NCBI RefSeq assembly: GCF_010686765.1
Contig: NZ_JAAGWF010000009.1
Coordinates: 62,001-126,000, forward strand
Direction: 5' to 3'
Source of the DNA: Geodermatophilus sabuli
GTDB lineage: Bacteria; Actinomycetota; Actinomycetes; Mycobacteriales; Geodermatophilaceae
Length of the DNA stretch: 64,000 nt
Position numbers and translations under genes: made by a program. The notes under the pieces are model-generated. The model was not told where the DNA came from. It made no database searches and worked only from the letters and a program-made list of their open reading frames with translations. Position 1 is the first letter of the stretch. Each line of letters starts with the position of its first letter. Of this stretch, positions 18,761 through 29,200 are shown one piece after another.

Positions 18761-20005
18761 CTACCGTCGGTCGCCCGCCGACCGGGTGGGACCAGGAGAT
18801 CGTCCCGACGGCGGGGTGCCGGCGTCCGCGGCGAGCGCGTGCAGTGCCGTCCGGGCCAGCAGCCGCACCCCGACGGCGATGGCCCGTTCGTCGACGTCGA
18901 AGGTGCCGCGGTGCAGGTCCAGGGGGGCGCCGCCGCCGTGCGTCCCCAGCCGGGCCAGGGCGATCGGCAGCACGTCGGCGAACCAGCCGAAGTCCTCCCC
19001 GCCCATGCTCTGCGCGGACAGCCGCAGGCTCTCGTTGCCGACCGTCTCCAGGGCCGCCGAGCGCAGCAGGGCCACCGCGCGGGGGTCGTTGACCACCGGC
19101 GGCACGCCGCGCACGTAGTCGACCTCGACCTCGGCGCCGGTGGTCGCGGCCACGCGGGCGACCAGGGAGCGCAGCAGCCCCTCGGCGTTCTGCCACTCGT
19201 CGCGGTCGAGCACCCGCACGGTGCCACGCAAGTGGCCCCGCTGCGGTATCGCGTTGGCCGCGACGCCGGAGCTGACCGCGCCCCACACCAGCGACATGCC
19301 CGCACGCGGGTCGACCTGCCGGGACAGCAGGGCGGGCACGTCGGTGATCAGCCGCCCGAGGGCGTCGACGAGGTCGACGGTCAGTTGCGGGCGGGCGGTG
19401 TGCCCGCCCGGTCCGGTCAGCGTGACGTCCACGCGGTCGCACGCCGCGGTGATCGACCCGGTCCGCAACCCGATCGTGCCGGCCGGGATGGAGGGGTCGC
19501 AGTGCAGGGCGAACGCGCGGGAGGCACCGTCGAGGAGGCCCGAGGCGACCACCTCGGTGGCGCCCCCGGGGATGGACTCCTCGGCCGGCTGGAACACGCA
19601 GCGCACCGTGCCGGGCAGGTCGTCGAGCGTGGCCAGCGCCAGCGCCGCGCCCAGGAGGACGGTCATGTGCACGTCGTGCCCGCAGGCGTGGCACAGGCCC
19701 TCGCGCGTCGAGGCGTAGGGCACGTCCTTGAGGTCGGCCAGGGGCAGGGCGTCGATGTCGGCGCGGAGCACGACCACCGGGTCGCCGGAGCCGATCTCGA
19801 CGACCAGGCCGGTGCCGGTGGCCAGCCGCTTGGGCGCGAGGCCGCCGTTGCGCAGCCGCTGCTCGAGGAAGGACGTCGTCTCGAACTCGGCGAAGGCCAG
19901 CTCCGGATGGGCGTGCAGGTGCCGCCGGATGGCGACCAGCTGCTGCTGGCGCTCCTCCGCCCACGCGTCGACCGCCGTCCCCAGCGCCTCCGCGAAGGCC
20001 GTCAT
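18761..20005 (-). CDS. M20 family amidohydrolase / metallopeptidase
   Basis: A 414-residue M20D-type hydrolase. Zinc ligands are seen in HLHAHPELAF, LRADIDALPL, HACGHDVHM (about residues 107-115), FQPAEES and the distal MGGEDFGWF. Relatives remove acyl groups from amino acids or hydrolyse amide bonds; the substrate is unknown. The ATG at 20005 overlaps the YbdK stop by four bases, so the two are translationally coupled and may act on related thiol or amino-acid conjugates. The position next to the purine genes matches the amiA/amiB neighbourhood of mycobacteria (recalled). Confidence 0.88.
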   Translation of the reverse strand: MTAFAEALGTAVDAWAEERQQQLVAIRRHLHAHPELAFAEFETTSFLEQRLRNGGLAPKRLATGTGLVVEIGSGDPVVVLRADIDALPLADLKDVPYASTREGLCHACGHDVHMTVLLGAALALATLDDLPGTVRCVFQPAEESIPGGATEVVASGLLDGASRAFALHCDPSIPAGTIGLRTGSITAACDRVDVTLTGPGGHTARPQLTVDLVDALGRLITDVPALLSRQVDPRAGMSLVWGAVSSGVAANAIPQRGHLRGTVRVLDRDEWQNAEGLLRSLVARVAATTGAEVEVDYVRGVPPVVNDPRAVALLRSAALETVGNESLRLSAQSMGGEDFGWFADVLPIALARLGTHGGGAPLDLHRGTFDVDERAIAVGVRLLARTALHALAADAGTPPSGRSPGPTRSAGDRR

Positions 20006-21186
20006 GCGGCGTGCCCCCCGGCCGGCGCGGCGGGTGCCCCCGCCGGACCCGCGGCCGGCAGACCGCCGTGCATCTCGGCCAGCAGGCTGTCGACGACGGC
20101 CCGCAGGTCACCGCCGTTCGCGGCGGCGACCGCCCGCTGGCGCTGGTAGGAGGCACCGACGGCGAGGACGCGCCCGACGTCGCCCAGCTCGGTCTCGCAG
20201 CCCAGCCGGCGGGCGGTCGGCATGAGGTCCTCGACGAGGTCGGTGATCGCCTGGCGGACCGGTCGCACGGTGCCCTTGTCGTCGACCACGATGTCGGCGT
20301 CCAGGCCGTACCGGGCCGCCCGCCACTTGTTCTCCCGCAGGATCCAGCTGGCCGGCACCGGCAGCGTGTAGCCGCGGTCGAGCTCGCGGTCGAACTGCTC
20401 CACCAGGCACTGCGACAGCGCGGCGACCGCGCCGATCTCGTCGAGGGTCGGCAGCCCGTCGCAGATCCGCAGCTCCACGGTGCCGAAGTCGGGGTGCGGG
20501 CGGATGTCCCACCACACCTCGCGCACGCTCTCGATGGCGTGGGTGGAGATCAGCGTGTCCATGTACTGCTCGAAGCGGTCCCAGCCGGAGAGCTGGTAGG
20601 GCAGGCCCGCGGTCGGCATCCCCTCGAAGACCTTCGAGCGCGCACTCGCCAGACCGGTGTCGGCGCCGACCCAGTACGGGGAGGACGCCGACAGGGCGAG
20701 GAAGTGCGGCACGTACTGGGTGAGCGCGTTGACGATCGGGATCGCCTTCTCCGGCGCCCGGACGCCGACGTGCACGTGCACCCCGAAGATCTGCAGCCGG
20801 CGGGCCAGCCACTGCATCTTCTCGACCAGCTGGAGGTAGCGCTCCTTGGGCGAGATCTGCTGGGTCTGCCAGTCGGTGATCGGGTGGGTGCCGGCGCACA
20901 TGAGCCCCAGGCCGTGCCGGTCGGCGACCGCGGCCACCTCGGCGAGGGTGCCCGCGAGGTCGGCCTTGGCCTCGGCGACCGTCGTGCAGATCCCGGTGAT
21001 GATCTCGATCGTCGACTGGAGCAGCTCGTGCTTGGCCTTGGGGTGCTCCTCGGCCCCGTCCGGGCACAGCTCGGAGAGGATCTCGACGGCGCCGGCGGTC
21101 AGCTGGCGGGTCTCGCGGTCGACGAGCTGCAGCTCCCACTCCACACCCAGACTGGCGCGCTCGGAGGAGCGGAAGGGGATCTGCAC
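20002..21186 (-). CDS. Glutamate--cysteine ligase, YbdK/EgtA-like family
   Basis: A 394-residue carboxylate-amine ligase. Family motifs are LGVEWELQLVD at the N-terminus, HELLQSTIEIITGIC, HPITDW and FGVHVHVGV. Members ligate glutamate to cysteine or related amines with ATP; in actinobacteria, which use mycothiol, the product may instead feed another pathway. The tail is Pro/Ala/Gly-rich. GTG 21186 lies six bases after a TACACT box, and three CCGCAACCG repeats lie further upstream. It is coupled to the M20 gene. Confidence 0.85.
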   Translation of the reverse strand: MQIPFRSSERASLGVEWELQLVDRETRQLTAGAVEILSELCPDGAEEHPKAKHELLQSTIEIITGICTTVAEAKADLAGTLAEVAAVADRHGLGLMCAGTHPITDWQTQQISPKERYLQLVEKMQWLARRLQIFGVHVHVGVRAPEKAIPIVNALTQYVPHFLALSASSPYWVGADTGLASARSKVFEGMPTAGLPYQLSGWDRFEQYMDTLISTHAIESVREVWWDIRPHPDFGTVELRICDGLPTLDEIGAVAALSQCLVEQFDRELDRGYTLPVPASWILRENKWRAARYGLDADIVVDDKGTVRPVRQAITDLVEDLMPTARRLGCETELGDVGRVLAVGASYQRQRAVAAANGGDLRAVVDSLLAEMHGGLPAAGPAGAPAAPAGGHAA

Positions 21187-21192
21187 GCGGCG

Positions 21193-21198
21193 AGTGTA
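21193..21198 (-). promoter_or_regulatory. Candidate leaderless -10 box of the YbdK-type ligase gene
   Basis: TACACT on the minus strand, six bases (CGCCGC) before GTG 21186. The first CCGCAACCG repeat begins 29 bases further upstream. Confidence 0.5.
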
Positions 21199-21226
21199 GG
21201 GACGATCACCGCACTCGGCCGGGCCA

Positions 21227-21267
21227 CCGCAACCGGACCGCAACCGCGCACGGCCGACCCGCAACCG
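21227..21267 (+). promoter_or_regulatory. Three CCGCAACCG direct repeats, 11 and 21 bases apart
   Basis: Identical 9-base sequences begin at 21227, 21238 and 21259, on one face of the helix, in the divergent gap between the ligase gene and the small secreted protein gene. SARP-type activators are known to bind direct repeats at about 11-base spacing. Two SARP-headed proteins are encoded just beyond, but a link is inference. Confidence 0.45.
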
Positions 21268-21332
21268 TCCGGGCCTGTGCTGGGTGCGTCGCCAGGGACC
21301 CGCCCGGCGCCGCACCCGGAGGTAACCCGGTC

Positions 21333-21593
21333 ATGAGCACCCGCCGCCCGACCCGCACCCGCACCCTCGCCCGCGTCGTCACCGTCGCCGCCGCCGCCGT
21401 CCTGGTCGGCTCCGCCGCCCCCGCCGCCCTCGCCGACCCGGCCGCCGTCGACACCCGCGACCTCTCCTGCGCCGCGCTCCTGCAGCAGGCCACGAGCTGG
21501 CCCGGCACCGACGCCGAGGGGCACCCGATCTTCTCCGACCGCTACGAGTCCTACCTGCTGTCGCAGCCCGCGTGCGCCTCCCCCAGGGCCTGA
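21333..21593 (+). CDS. Small secreted protein of unknown function
   Basis: An 86-residue protein with a twin-arginine-free Sec-type signal peptide: a basic start (STRRPTRTRTLARV), a hydrophobic core and the cleavage-like site ALA-DPA near residue 35. The mature part, about 50 residues, has two cysteines (DLSCAAL and the near-terminal QPACAS) that could pair. GGAGG lies nine bases before ATG 21333. No family is recognised. It sits alone between the repeat-bearing divergent promoter and a double terminator. Confidence 0.65.
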   Translation: MSTRRPTRTRTLARVVTVAAAAVLVGSAAPAALADPAAVDTRDLSCAALLQQATSWPGTDAEGHPIFSDRYESYLLSQPACASPRA

Positions 21594-21604
21594 GGTCGGC
21601 ACCC

Positions 21605-21634
21605 GGGTCCCGCCGCCCCCGGGCGGCGGGACCC
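21605..21634. terminator. Perfect 13-bp stem-loop terminator
   Basis: Arms GGGTCCCGCCGCC and GGCGGCGGGACCC with loop CCCG, 11 bases after the stop of the small secreted protein gene. It lies between convergent genes and could work both ways. Confidence 0.75.
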
Positions 21635-21649
21635 CGGCCTGCCCGGACT

Positions 21650-21686
21650 CCGCCCCACCGTCCCCGGGCGGCGGACGGTGGGGCGG
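21650..21686. terminator. Perfect 14-bp stem-loop terminator
   Basis: Arms CCGCCCCACCGTCC and GGACGGTGGGGCGG around a nine-base loop, nine bases from the stop of the SARP gene that is read toward it. Confidence 0.75.
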
Positions 21687-21695
21687 CCCCCCGGT

Positions 21696-24600
21696 TCAGC
21701 CGAGGTCGGTGCAGGTGGGCCGCCAGTCCCTGGAGGGGAGGAAGCGCTCCCACTCCGCTCGGGTGAGGTCCCGTCCGGTCACGGCGCACGCCGCTGCCAG
21801 CCAGTCGCGGGGGTCGAGGGGCAGCCGCCGGCCCGGGCCCGCGCCGCCGGAGGCGATCAGCTCGTCGCCGGCGACCAGCAGGTGCACGGGACTCCCGCCG
21901 GGCTCGCCGGACACCGGGAGGGGCGGACCGCGGCGCAGCCCGCTCTCGGCGTCGACCAGCGCGACCGATCCGTCCGCGGCCGACGCCGCCACCGTCCGCC
22001 CGTCGGGGAGCCAGTCCGCCTGCAGCAGGGGGACGCCGATGCGGACCGGCTCGCCCACCGGCTCCAGGCGTCCGGCGTCCACCACCTGCACCACGCCGGT
22101 GCTGCCGACCACGGCGATGCGCCTCCCGTCCGGGCCGAACGCCAGGTCCTCGATCTCGTCGTCGGCACGGAGCGGCACGACGCCGAGCAGCGCGAGGGTG
22201 CTGCCGTCCAGGACCCGGACCATCGGCCGGCTGTTGCTGCCCAGGGCGAGATAGCGGTGGTCGGGGCTGACCGCGGACACCCTCGCGTCGCTGCCCGAGG
22301 TCGGACGGCTCTCGACGCGGCCGGTCGTGGCGTCCACGACCGCGAGCCCCGACACGTCCTCGAAGGTCCCGCCCGCCCTGGAGCAGAGCACGAGGCGCGA
22401 GCCGTCGGGGGTCCACTCGGCGCAGGACACCACCGCGGCGGGCAGCGGGCGGCCCTCGCCGTCCACCTCCCCCGTCGAAGGCAGCCGGATGGGGTCGCCC
22501 GGCTCCCGGGTCTGCGTGTCGATCACGGTGGTGGCCAGCCCGCTGGTCACGGCCACCCGGCGACGGTCGGGGCTCACCGCGACGGAGACGGGGGGCGAGA
22601 CCGCGACGGCCGGCCGGGCGGCGGAGGAGAAGTCGTCGGGCACTGCGGGCAACGCGCCCAGGGGGACGACCTCGAGCACCCGGCCGGTGCCGGGATCGAG
22701 GAACGCGGCGCCCACGTCCCGGGTGTCGGCCGGCGGGTCGAGGACCGTGCCACCCCCCGCGACCGACGCCCTCCGCACGGGTGCGACGGCGAGCCGTCCG
22801 GGGTGCACGATCTCGGGCCGGCCCGCGACCCACCAGCCCGGGACCTCCGGATAGGCGCTGCCCAGGCCGCCGTCGGGGCCGACGTCCCAGCTCACGACGG
22901 TGTCGTCCGGCGCCAGCGTGAACAGCCTGTCCCCGTCGGGGGTGACCACCGCGGTCGTCACGGCCTCCGCGTGGCCGCTGAGCGCCTCGCGTTGCGACCA
23001 CTGCCCCGTGGTGGCGTCGACGTCCCACAGGAGCACGCCCGGGTCCCCGCCGACCGTGACCCCCCACGAGCCGTCCGGGGACTGGACGACGTCGGTCACC
23101 GGGGGCCGGTGCGCGTCGAGCTCCTGACGGACGCCGCCGTCGCTGCCGTACAGGGTGACGCCGCCGTCGGACCACAGCTGGGCCGCGCCGGTGGGCAGGG
23201 CTCGGAACCCGAGGCTGTCCGCGGGCCGGTCGGGCACCTGCAGGGGGACCTGACGCGCCGCGGCGAGGTCGGTCAGGGTGGCGTCCCCGGCGCCGCCGGC
23301 GTCCCCCTCGGCCCAGGTGACCAGGGTGCTGCCGTCGGGGGCGAAGTCCACCGGGAGGGCGCCGGCGTCCTCCCGGACGAGCCCGCCGATGCGCAGGTCG
23401 GTGACCGGCCCACCGTCCCGGTCCACCTCCACCACGTCCCAGCGGAGCTGCCCGTCGGGCGCCTCCCGACCCGATCGCAGCACGAGGACCCGGATCCGCC
23501 GGCCGTCGGCGGTGAAGGAGACCCCGTAGGGGGTGCCGCCGAGCGCGGCGGTGTCGAGGAGCACCCGGTCGTCCCCGTCCGCGGTCAGCAGCCGCAGCCA
23601 GGACTTGCTCTCGTCCCACCCGACGCCGGCGACCACCTCCTCCGTCGGCGAGCCGGCCACGGCCGTCGTCCCCCACCACGGACCGCCGGACCGGACCTCC
23701 TCGACGCCTGCCTCCCCGGATGACCAGGCCGTCCAGTCCGAGCCCAGCAGCAGCAGCGTCGCCGAGCCCATCAGCACGGCGTCGCGGACGCCGAACGGGG
23801 TGGGCAGGACGCGGTCCACGCGACGGTGCTCGACGAGCGCGGTGAGCAGCCGGTCCCGGGTGTCCGGTGTCTCGGCCAGCCGGACGGCCTGGGCGGCCAG
23901 GAGCAGCGCCAGGTCCAGCGGCCCCCTCCCGGCCGAGGAGGTGGCCAGCCGGTTGGCGTCGGCGACCCGGGCGGCCCGCGCCGCCTCCGCCTGACCTGCC
24001 TCGGCATCCCGCTCCGAGCGCACCGCGAGGACGACGACGACGAGGACGGCGGCGAGCATCGCGGCCAGCGCACGGGCCAGCAGGCGGGTCCGCCGCCGGG
24101 CCGCGGCCTCCGCGTCGGCCCGGCGGTGGGCAGCCGCCAGCTCGGCGTCGGCGTGCGCCCGGGAGGCCTCGAGGAACCGCTGTTCGACCGGCGCCGGGTC
24201 CGCGTCGGGACGGGCGGCCCAGTCGAGCGCGGCGGCCAGCCGGGCGCCGCGGTACAGCTCGTCGTCCGGGCGCCCGCCGGCGTCCCACTCGCGGGCGGCC
24301 GGGGCGAGGTGGCGCCGCACCGCGCGACCGGCCGCGTCGTCCTCGAGCCAGCGGGCCAGCCGCGGCCAGCCGGTGAGCAGCGCCTCGTGCGCGACCTCGA
24401 GGTGGTCCCCGTCGACGACCAGCAGCCGCCGGGCGACGAACACCTCCACCACCTCGCGCCGGGCGGCGTCGGCCGGGTCGAGCTCGCTCAGGAGCAGCGG
24501 CCGGCGGACGAGCCCGCCACCGGCGTCGACGTCGGCCAGCCGCACGAGCAGCCGCCGCGCCAGCTGCTGCCCCGGGCGGTCGAGCTGCGCGTAGGCCGCC

Positions 24601-26153
24601 TCGGCGGTCCGGGTCAGCGCACCCGCGACTCCGCCGGCGGCCAGGTAGCCGGCCAGGGTGAGGGTGCCCGCACGGCGACGCTCCCAGGTGCCCACCAGGG
24701 CCGTGGACAGCAGCGGGAGGGCCGCCGCCCGGCCCAGGACGTCGGCGACGACGGCGTCGACCAGGTCGGCCTCGACGCCGAGCCCGACCGCGGCCGCCGG
24801 TTCGGCCACGATCTCCCGCAGTTCGACCTCGGTGAGGGCGGGGACGAGCAGCACCCGGCCGTCGACCCGGGCGGCGAAGGCGGCGTGCTCGGCCAGCCGG
24901 CCCACGTGGTCCCCGCGGAGCACCACCACGCAGCGGACGACGATCCCGTCGTCCAGCAGCCCCAGCACCGCGTCGAGGAAGGCGTCGCGCTCGACCGGGT
25001 CGACCCCGGGCGCCCACAGCTCCTCGGCCTGGTCGACGACCAGCAGCACCGGCCCGTCGTCCGCCGTCAGCGCCAGCCCGTCGACCGGACGCCGGCCGGG
25101 GGTGCGGACGACCGGCCGCCAGCCGGCGCTGCCCGGCAGGGCTCCGCCGGTCAGGGCCGGCACCAGCCCGGCCCGCACCAGCGAGGACTTGCCGGCACCG
25201 CTGGTACCGGTGACCACGAGCAGGGGGGCGTCGACCGCCTTGGCCACCAGGCCGGCCACCAGCCGGCGCCGGCCGCGGAAGAGCCGCGCGTCGGCGGCCT
25301 GGTAGGGGGCCAGCCCCTTGTAGGGGCAGATCGAGCCGTCGCGCGGGCCGCCGGCCGGCGGGCCCCGCCCTGCGGGTGGCCCGGACACCTCCAGTGCCGG
25401 GTCCTGGGCGAGGATCGCCGCCTCGACCTCGCGCAGGGCCGGGCCGGGAGCGGTGCCCAGCTCGTCGGCGAGCAGGGCCCGCACCCGGCGGCCGGCGGCG
25501 AGGGCGTCGGACTGCCGGCCGGCCCGGTAGAGCGCCAGCATGAGCAGCCGCCACCAGCACTCCTGCAGCGGCTCCTCGGTGACCAGCCGCTCAAGATCGG
25601 GCAGCACGTCGGCGTGCTGGCCGCCGGCCAGGCGGGCCTCGAGCAGTCCCGAGAGGGCGCCGGTCCGCACCTCGGCCAGCCGCCGCCGCTCGACCTCGGC
25701 GAAGGGCGCGTCGGGCCAGTCGGCGTAGGGCTCGCCGCGCCACAGCCCGAGGGCGGCGGTCAGCTCCGCGACCGCCGCCTGCGCGTTGCCGGAGGCGAGC
25801 TGGGCGCGCCCGCGGGCGGCCAGGTCGCCGATCTGGAGGGCGTCGACGTCGGCGCGGTCGGCGGTGAGCGCGTATCCCGGCCCGCGGCGGGCGACGTACC
25901 GACCCGGAGAGCCCTTCGGCCGGTCGGGCTCGAGGGCGCTGCGCAGGTGGACCAGGTGCGCCTGCAGCGTCTTCCGGGCGGTCTGCGGTGGGGAGCCGCT
26001 CCACAGCACGTCGACGATGCGGTCGGTCGGGACGACACCCGGGGCACCGGCGGCCAGGACGGCGAGCAGCAGACGCTCCTTCGCGCCGGGGACCGCCACC
26101 GGCGCCCCGTCGTCCCCTCGGACCTCCAACGGTCCGATGACCGCGATCCGCAC
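21696..26153 (-). CDS. SARP-headed STAND ATPase with beta-propeller (AfsR-like regulator 1)
   Basis: A 1485-residue multidomain protein. Residues 1-95 form an OmpR-type winged helix (RIAVIGPLEVRG) and 96-250 a bacterial transcriptional activation domain, together a SARP head. A STAND-like P-loop ATPase follows, with Walker A GTSGAGKSS near 313 and Walker B VLLVVDQAEELW near 368. A predicted transmembrane helix lies near 690-710 (LAAMLAAVLVVVVLAV), then about 700 residues of WD-like beta-propeller ending DWRPTCTDLG. The helix would place the propeller outside and the DNA-binding head inside, a signal-sensing design. GTG 26153 lies seven bases after TACCGT. No biosynthetic cluster is adjacent; the ligand and targets are unknown. 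Confidence 0.85.
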   Translation of the reverse strand: MRIAVIGPLEVRGDDGAPVAVPGAKERLLLAVLAAGAPGVVPTDRIVDVLWSGSPPQTARKTLQAHLVHLRSALEPDRPKGSPGRYVARRGPGYALTADRADVDALQIGDLAARGRAQLASGNAQAAVAELTAALGLWRGEPYADWPDAPFAEVERRRLAEVRTGALSGLLEARLAGGQHADVLPDLERLVTEEPLQECWWRLLMLALYRAGRQSDALAAGRRVRALLADELGTAPGPALREVEAAILAQDPALEVSGPPAGRGPPAGGPRDGSICPYKGLAPYQAADARLFRGRRRLVAGLVAKAVDAPLLVVTGTSGAGKSSLVRAGLVPALTGGALPGSAGWRPVVRTPGRRPVDGLALTADDGPVLLVVDQAEELWAPGVDPVERDAFLDAVLGLLDDGIVVRCVVVLRGDHVGRLAEHAAFAARVDGRVLLVPALTEVELREIVAEPAAAVGLGVEADLVDAVVADVLGRAAALPLLSTALVGTWERRRAGTLTLAGYLAAGGVAGALTRTAEAAYAQLDRPGQQLARRLLVRLADVDAGGGLVRRPLLLSELDPADAARREVVEVFVARRLLVVDGDHLEVAHEALLTGWPRLARWLEDDAAGRAVRRHLAPAAREWDAGGRPDDELYRGARLAAALDWAARPDADPAPVEQRFLEASRAHADAELAAAHRRADAEAAARRRTRLLARALAAMLAAVLVVVVLAVRSERDAEAGQAEAARAARVADANRLATSSAGRGPLDLALLLAAQAVRLAETPDTRDRLLTALVEHRRVDRVLPTPFGVRDAVLMGSATLLLLGSDWTAWSSGEAGVEEVRSGGPWWGTTAVAGSPTEEVVAGVGWDESKSWLRLLTADGDDRVLLDTAALGGTPYGVSFTADGRRIRVLVLRSGREAPDGQLRWDVVEVDRDGGPVTDLRIGGLVREDAGALPVDFAPDGSTLVTWAEGDAGGAGDATLTDLAAARQVPLQVPDRPADSLGFRALPTGAAQLWSDGGVTLYGSDGGVRQELDAHRPPVTDVVQSPDGSWGVTVGGDPGVLLWDVDATTGQWSQREALSGHAEAVTTAVVTPDGDRLFTLAPDDTVVSWDVGPDGGLGSAYPEVPGWWVAGRPEIVHPGRLAVAPVRRASVAGGGTVLDPPADTRDVGAAFLDPGTGRVLEVVPLGALPAVPDDFSSAARPAVAVSPPVSVAVSPDRRRVAVTSGLATTVIDTQTREPGDPIRLPSTGEVDGEGRPLPAAVVSCAEWTPDGSRLVLCSRAGGTFEDVSGLAVVDATTGRVESRPTSGSDARVSAVSPDHRYLALGSNSRPMVRVLDGSTLALLGVVPLRADDEIEDLAFGPDGRRIAVVGSTGVVQVVDAGRLEPVGEPVRIGVPLLQADWLPDGRTVAASAADGSVALVDAESGLRRGPPLPVSGEPGGSPVHLLVAGDELIASGGAGPGRRLPLDPRDWLAAACAVTGRDLTRAEWERFLPSRDWRPTCTDLG

Positions 26154-26160
26154 CTGGCAA

Positions 26161-26166
26161 ACGGTA
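26161..26166 (-). promoter_or_regulatory. Candidate leaderless -10 box of regulator 1
   Basis: TACCGT on the minus strand, seven bases before GTG 26153, inside CGGCGTCCCTACCGT. The same 15 bases precede regulator 2 (30703-30717), so the promoter was duplicated with the gene. Confidence 0.55.
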
Positions 26167-26269
26167 GGGACGCCGGGGGCCGGCCACCGTCCCGCGGGCG
26201 AGGACCGGGGGTCGCCGCGCGAGCCCCGTCAGCCTGTGCCGGGCCGACGCCGGGCGGTGAGCGGCGGTG

Positions 26270-29200
26270 TCAGTCGAGGTCGGTGCAGGTGGGTCGCCAC
26301 TCGCGGGCGGGCAGGTAGCGCTCCCACTCCGCCCGCGTCAGGTCCCGGCCGGCCAGCGCGCACGCCGCTGCCAGCCACTCCTGCGGGTCGAGGGGGTAGC
26401 GGCGCCCGGGGACCTCACCGCTGAAGGCCACGAGCTCGTCGCCCGGCCCGGGCAGCAGGTGCGTGTAGACCGCCGTCCCAGCGCCCGAGGCACGGAGCGG
26501 TCCGGTGCGCGGCAGCCCGCGCTCGACGTCGAAGAGCGTCACCGTGCCGTCCATCCCGACCGTCGCCACCGTCCGGCCGTCGGCCAGCCACTCGGCCTGC
26601 AGCAGGATCTGCGGCGAGATGGCGACCGGCTCCCGCGCTCGACCGGTCCCGATGTCGACCAGGTGCAGCAACCCCGCGTCGCCGACCACGGCCAGCAGCC
26701 GGCCGTCCGGGGACCAGGCGACGTCGAAGGGCCGGTCACCGTCGAGCAGGTCGACGGTGGCGACCACCTGGAGGCTGTCCGCGTCGAGCAGGACGATCCG
26801 CTGGGTCGTGGCGCTGGCGATCGCGAGGAGGTCTCCGTCGGGGCTGGGCGCGATCGCCTGGGCGCTCACGCCGATGTCCAGCTGGTCCTCGACCTCCCCG
26901 GTGGCGGGGTCGACGACGACGAGCCGCGCGCCCTCCCCGGTGTCCGGGTCCCCCTCCGCGCCGAGCAGCAGCCGGGAGCCGTCGCGGGTCCACCCCGCCG
27001 ACCAGAAGACGGCGGCGGGCAGCGGCGCACCGTTCCACAAGGCGCCCTCGACCGGCGGCAGGACGATGTCCGGCGCCATCCGGCGCCCCTGCGCGTCGAG
27101 CACCGACGCGCCCAGCCCCCAGGTGACGGCGACCGCGCCGCCGTCGGGCCGCACCGCCACCGACGACCCGAACAGCACCAGCGGCAGCGTCTCCCCCAGC
27201 ACGACCTGCCGCACCACCGCACCGCTGTCGGGATCGAGGAAGGTGGCGGCGACCTGCCGGGTGTCGTCGGGCGGTCCGAGGGGGTCGGCCCCCGCGACCC
27301 GTGTGAGCGGCCGGGTGGGCACGACGACCGTCCCCTCGGGTCCCATCACCCGCGGCCGGTTGGACACCCAGCGCCCGTCCAGGGCGGGGTAGTCGGCGCC
27401 GAAGCCCCCGCCCTCACGCATGTGCCAGACGATCGCGGTGTCGTCCTCGCCGGCGGTCACCAGCATCGACCCCGTCGGGTCGACCTCCGCGACCCGCACG
27501 TCCCCGCGGTGGCCGGTCAGCGGCTCGGGCTCCGACCACTGGCGCGTGAGGGGGTCAACGGCCCAGCGCACGACCACTCCGTCGTCCCCCACGGTGGCCG
27601 CCCACCCCGCAGGCGACACGGCGACGCGGCGCACCGGCGCGGAGTGGGCGTCCAGCTGCTGCAGCACGCGGCCGCCGCGGTCGTAGCGGGTCACGACGCC
27701 GTCGTCCCAGAACTGGGCGGCGCCGTCGCCGGTGACCTGGAAGCCGATGCTCCCCGCGTCGCGCGAGTCGACGGGGAGCGCGACCTGCGCCCCACCGGCG
27801 AGGTCCACGAGGACGGCCGGGCCGCCCTCGTGGGCCCACAGGACGAGCAGCTGGGCCCGCGCGTCCAGGTCGGTCTCGAACGAGCCGAGGGCCGCAGGTG
27901 CCATGCCAGCGGCCGCCGTGTCCGACGCCGGACCGCCGTCGGCGTCGATCGTCCGGAGCCGCCACCGCGCCGGGCCCTCGGCGTCCCCGGGCGGTGGGGT
28001 GACCACGATGAACTCGACCGTCTCGGCACCGGCGGTGTGCGACACGGCCACCGGCAGTCCGCCCACCTCGGTGCCCTCGAGGAGCCGGGTCACCTCGCCG
28101 TTGGGGGTGACCAGCCGGACGTAGGGTTCGTCGTTCGCGGCCAGCCCCGACGTGGCCAGGGTGTCGGTGACCGGGGACGGGTCCGCGCCGTACCAGGCAC
28201 CCCAGGTCGCGTCGAGCGGGACGGCCACGCGAGGCAACCCGCGGCCCCCCGTGGGCCACGCGACCACGCGATCGCCGACCCCGAGCCAGAGGGTGCCCGT
28301 GCCGTCGACCCGGCCGCCCTGCACCCGGCCGGGGATGGGCACGGCTCGGACGACCCGCTGGTTCTCGGCGAGCAGCGCCAGCAACCCGTCCTGGGTCTCC
28401 GGGGTGTCGGCCAGGCGGACCGACGTCGCGGCCAGCAGCACGGCGGTGTCCAGCGACGACGCAGTCCCGGTGCGCGAGGTCAGCCAGTTGGCGTCGGCCA
28501 CCCGCGAGGCGCGCTCGGCCTCCGTCGCCCGGGTGTCGGCGTCCTGCTGGAAGTAGACGGCCAGGCCCGCGGCGACGAGGGCGGCGACGAGGACCACGGC
28601 GAGCACCGTGGCCAGCCGGCGGGTGCGGCGTCGGCCCCGCGCCTCCCGGACGGCCTGGTCCCGGGCGACGGCCAGGTCCCGCTCGGCCTGCGCGCGGGAC
28701 GCCGCGAGGAAGTCCCGCTCGGTCGCGGTCAGCTCTTCGCCGGCTGCCGTCGCCCAGTCCAGCGCCGCGGTCAGCCGGGCGCCCCGGTAGAGCTCGTCGT
28801 CCGGGCGCCCGGCGTGGTCCCAGTCGCGCGCGGCCGGGGTGAGGTGCCGGCGCACCGCCCGGCCGGCCGCGTCGTCCTCGAGCCAGCGGGTCAGCCGGGG
28901 CCAGGCGCGCAGCAGCGCCTCGTGGGTGACCTCCAGCCGGTCGGCGTCCACCGAGAGCAGCCGCCGGGTGAGGAACACCTCGGCCACCGCCCGGCGTCCG
29001 CCGTCCTCCAGCTCGGCGATCGGCACCGGCCGCCGGACGAGTCCCCCGCCGTCGTCGAGGTCCGCCAGCCGGACGAACAGCTGCCGCGCCAGCACCCGGC
29101 CCGGCTCGTCGAGCGCCGCGTACGCGGCCTCCGCCGACCGGGCCAGTGCCCCGGCGACACCGCCGGCGGCCAGGTACCCCGCGAGGGTCAGCAGGTGGCC

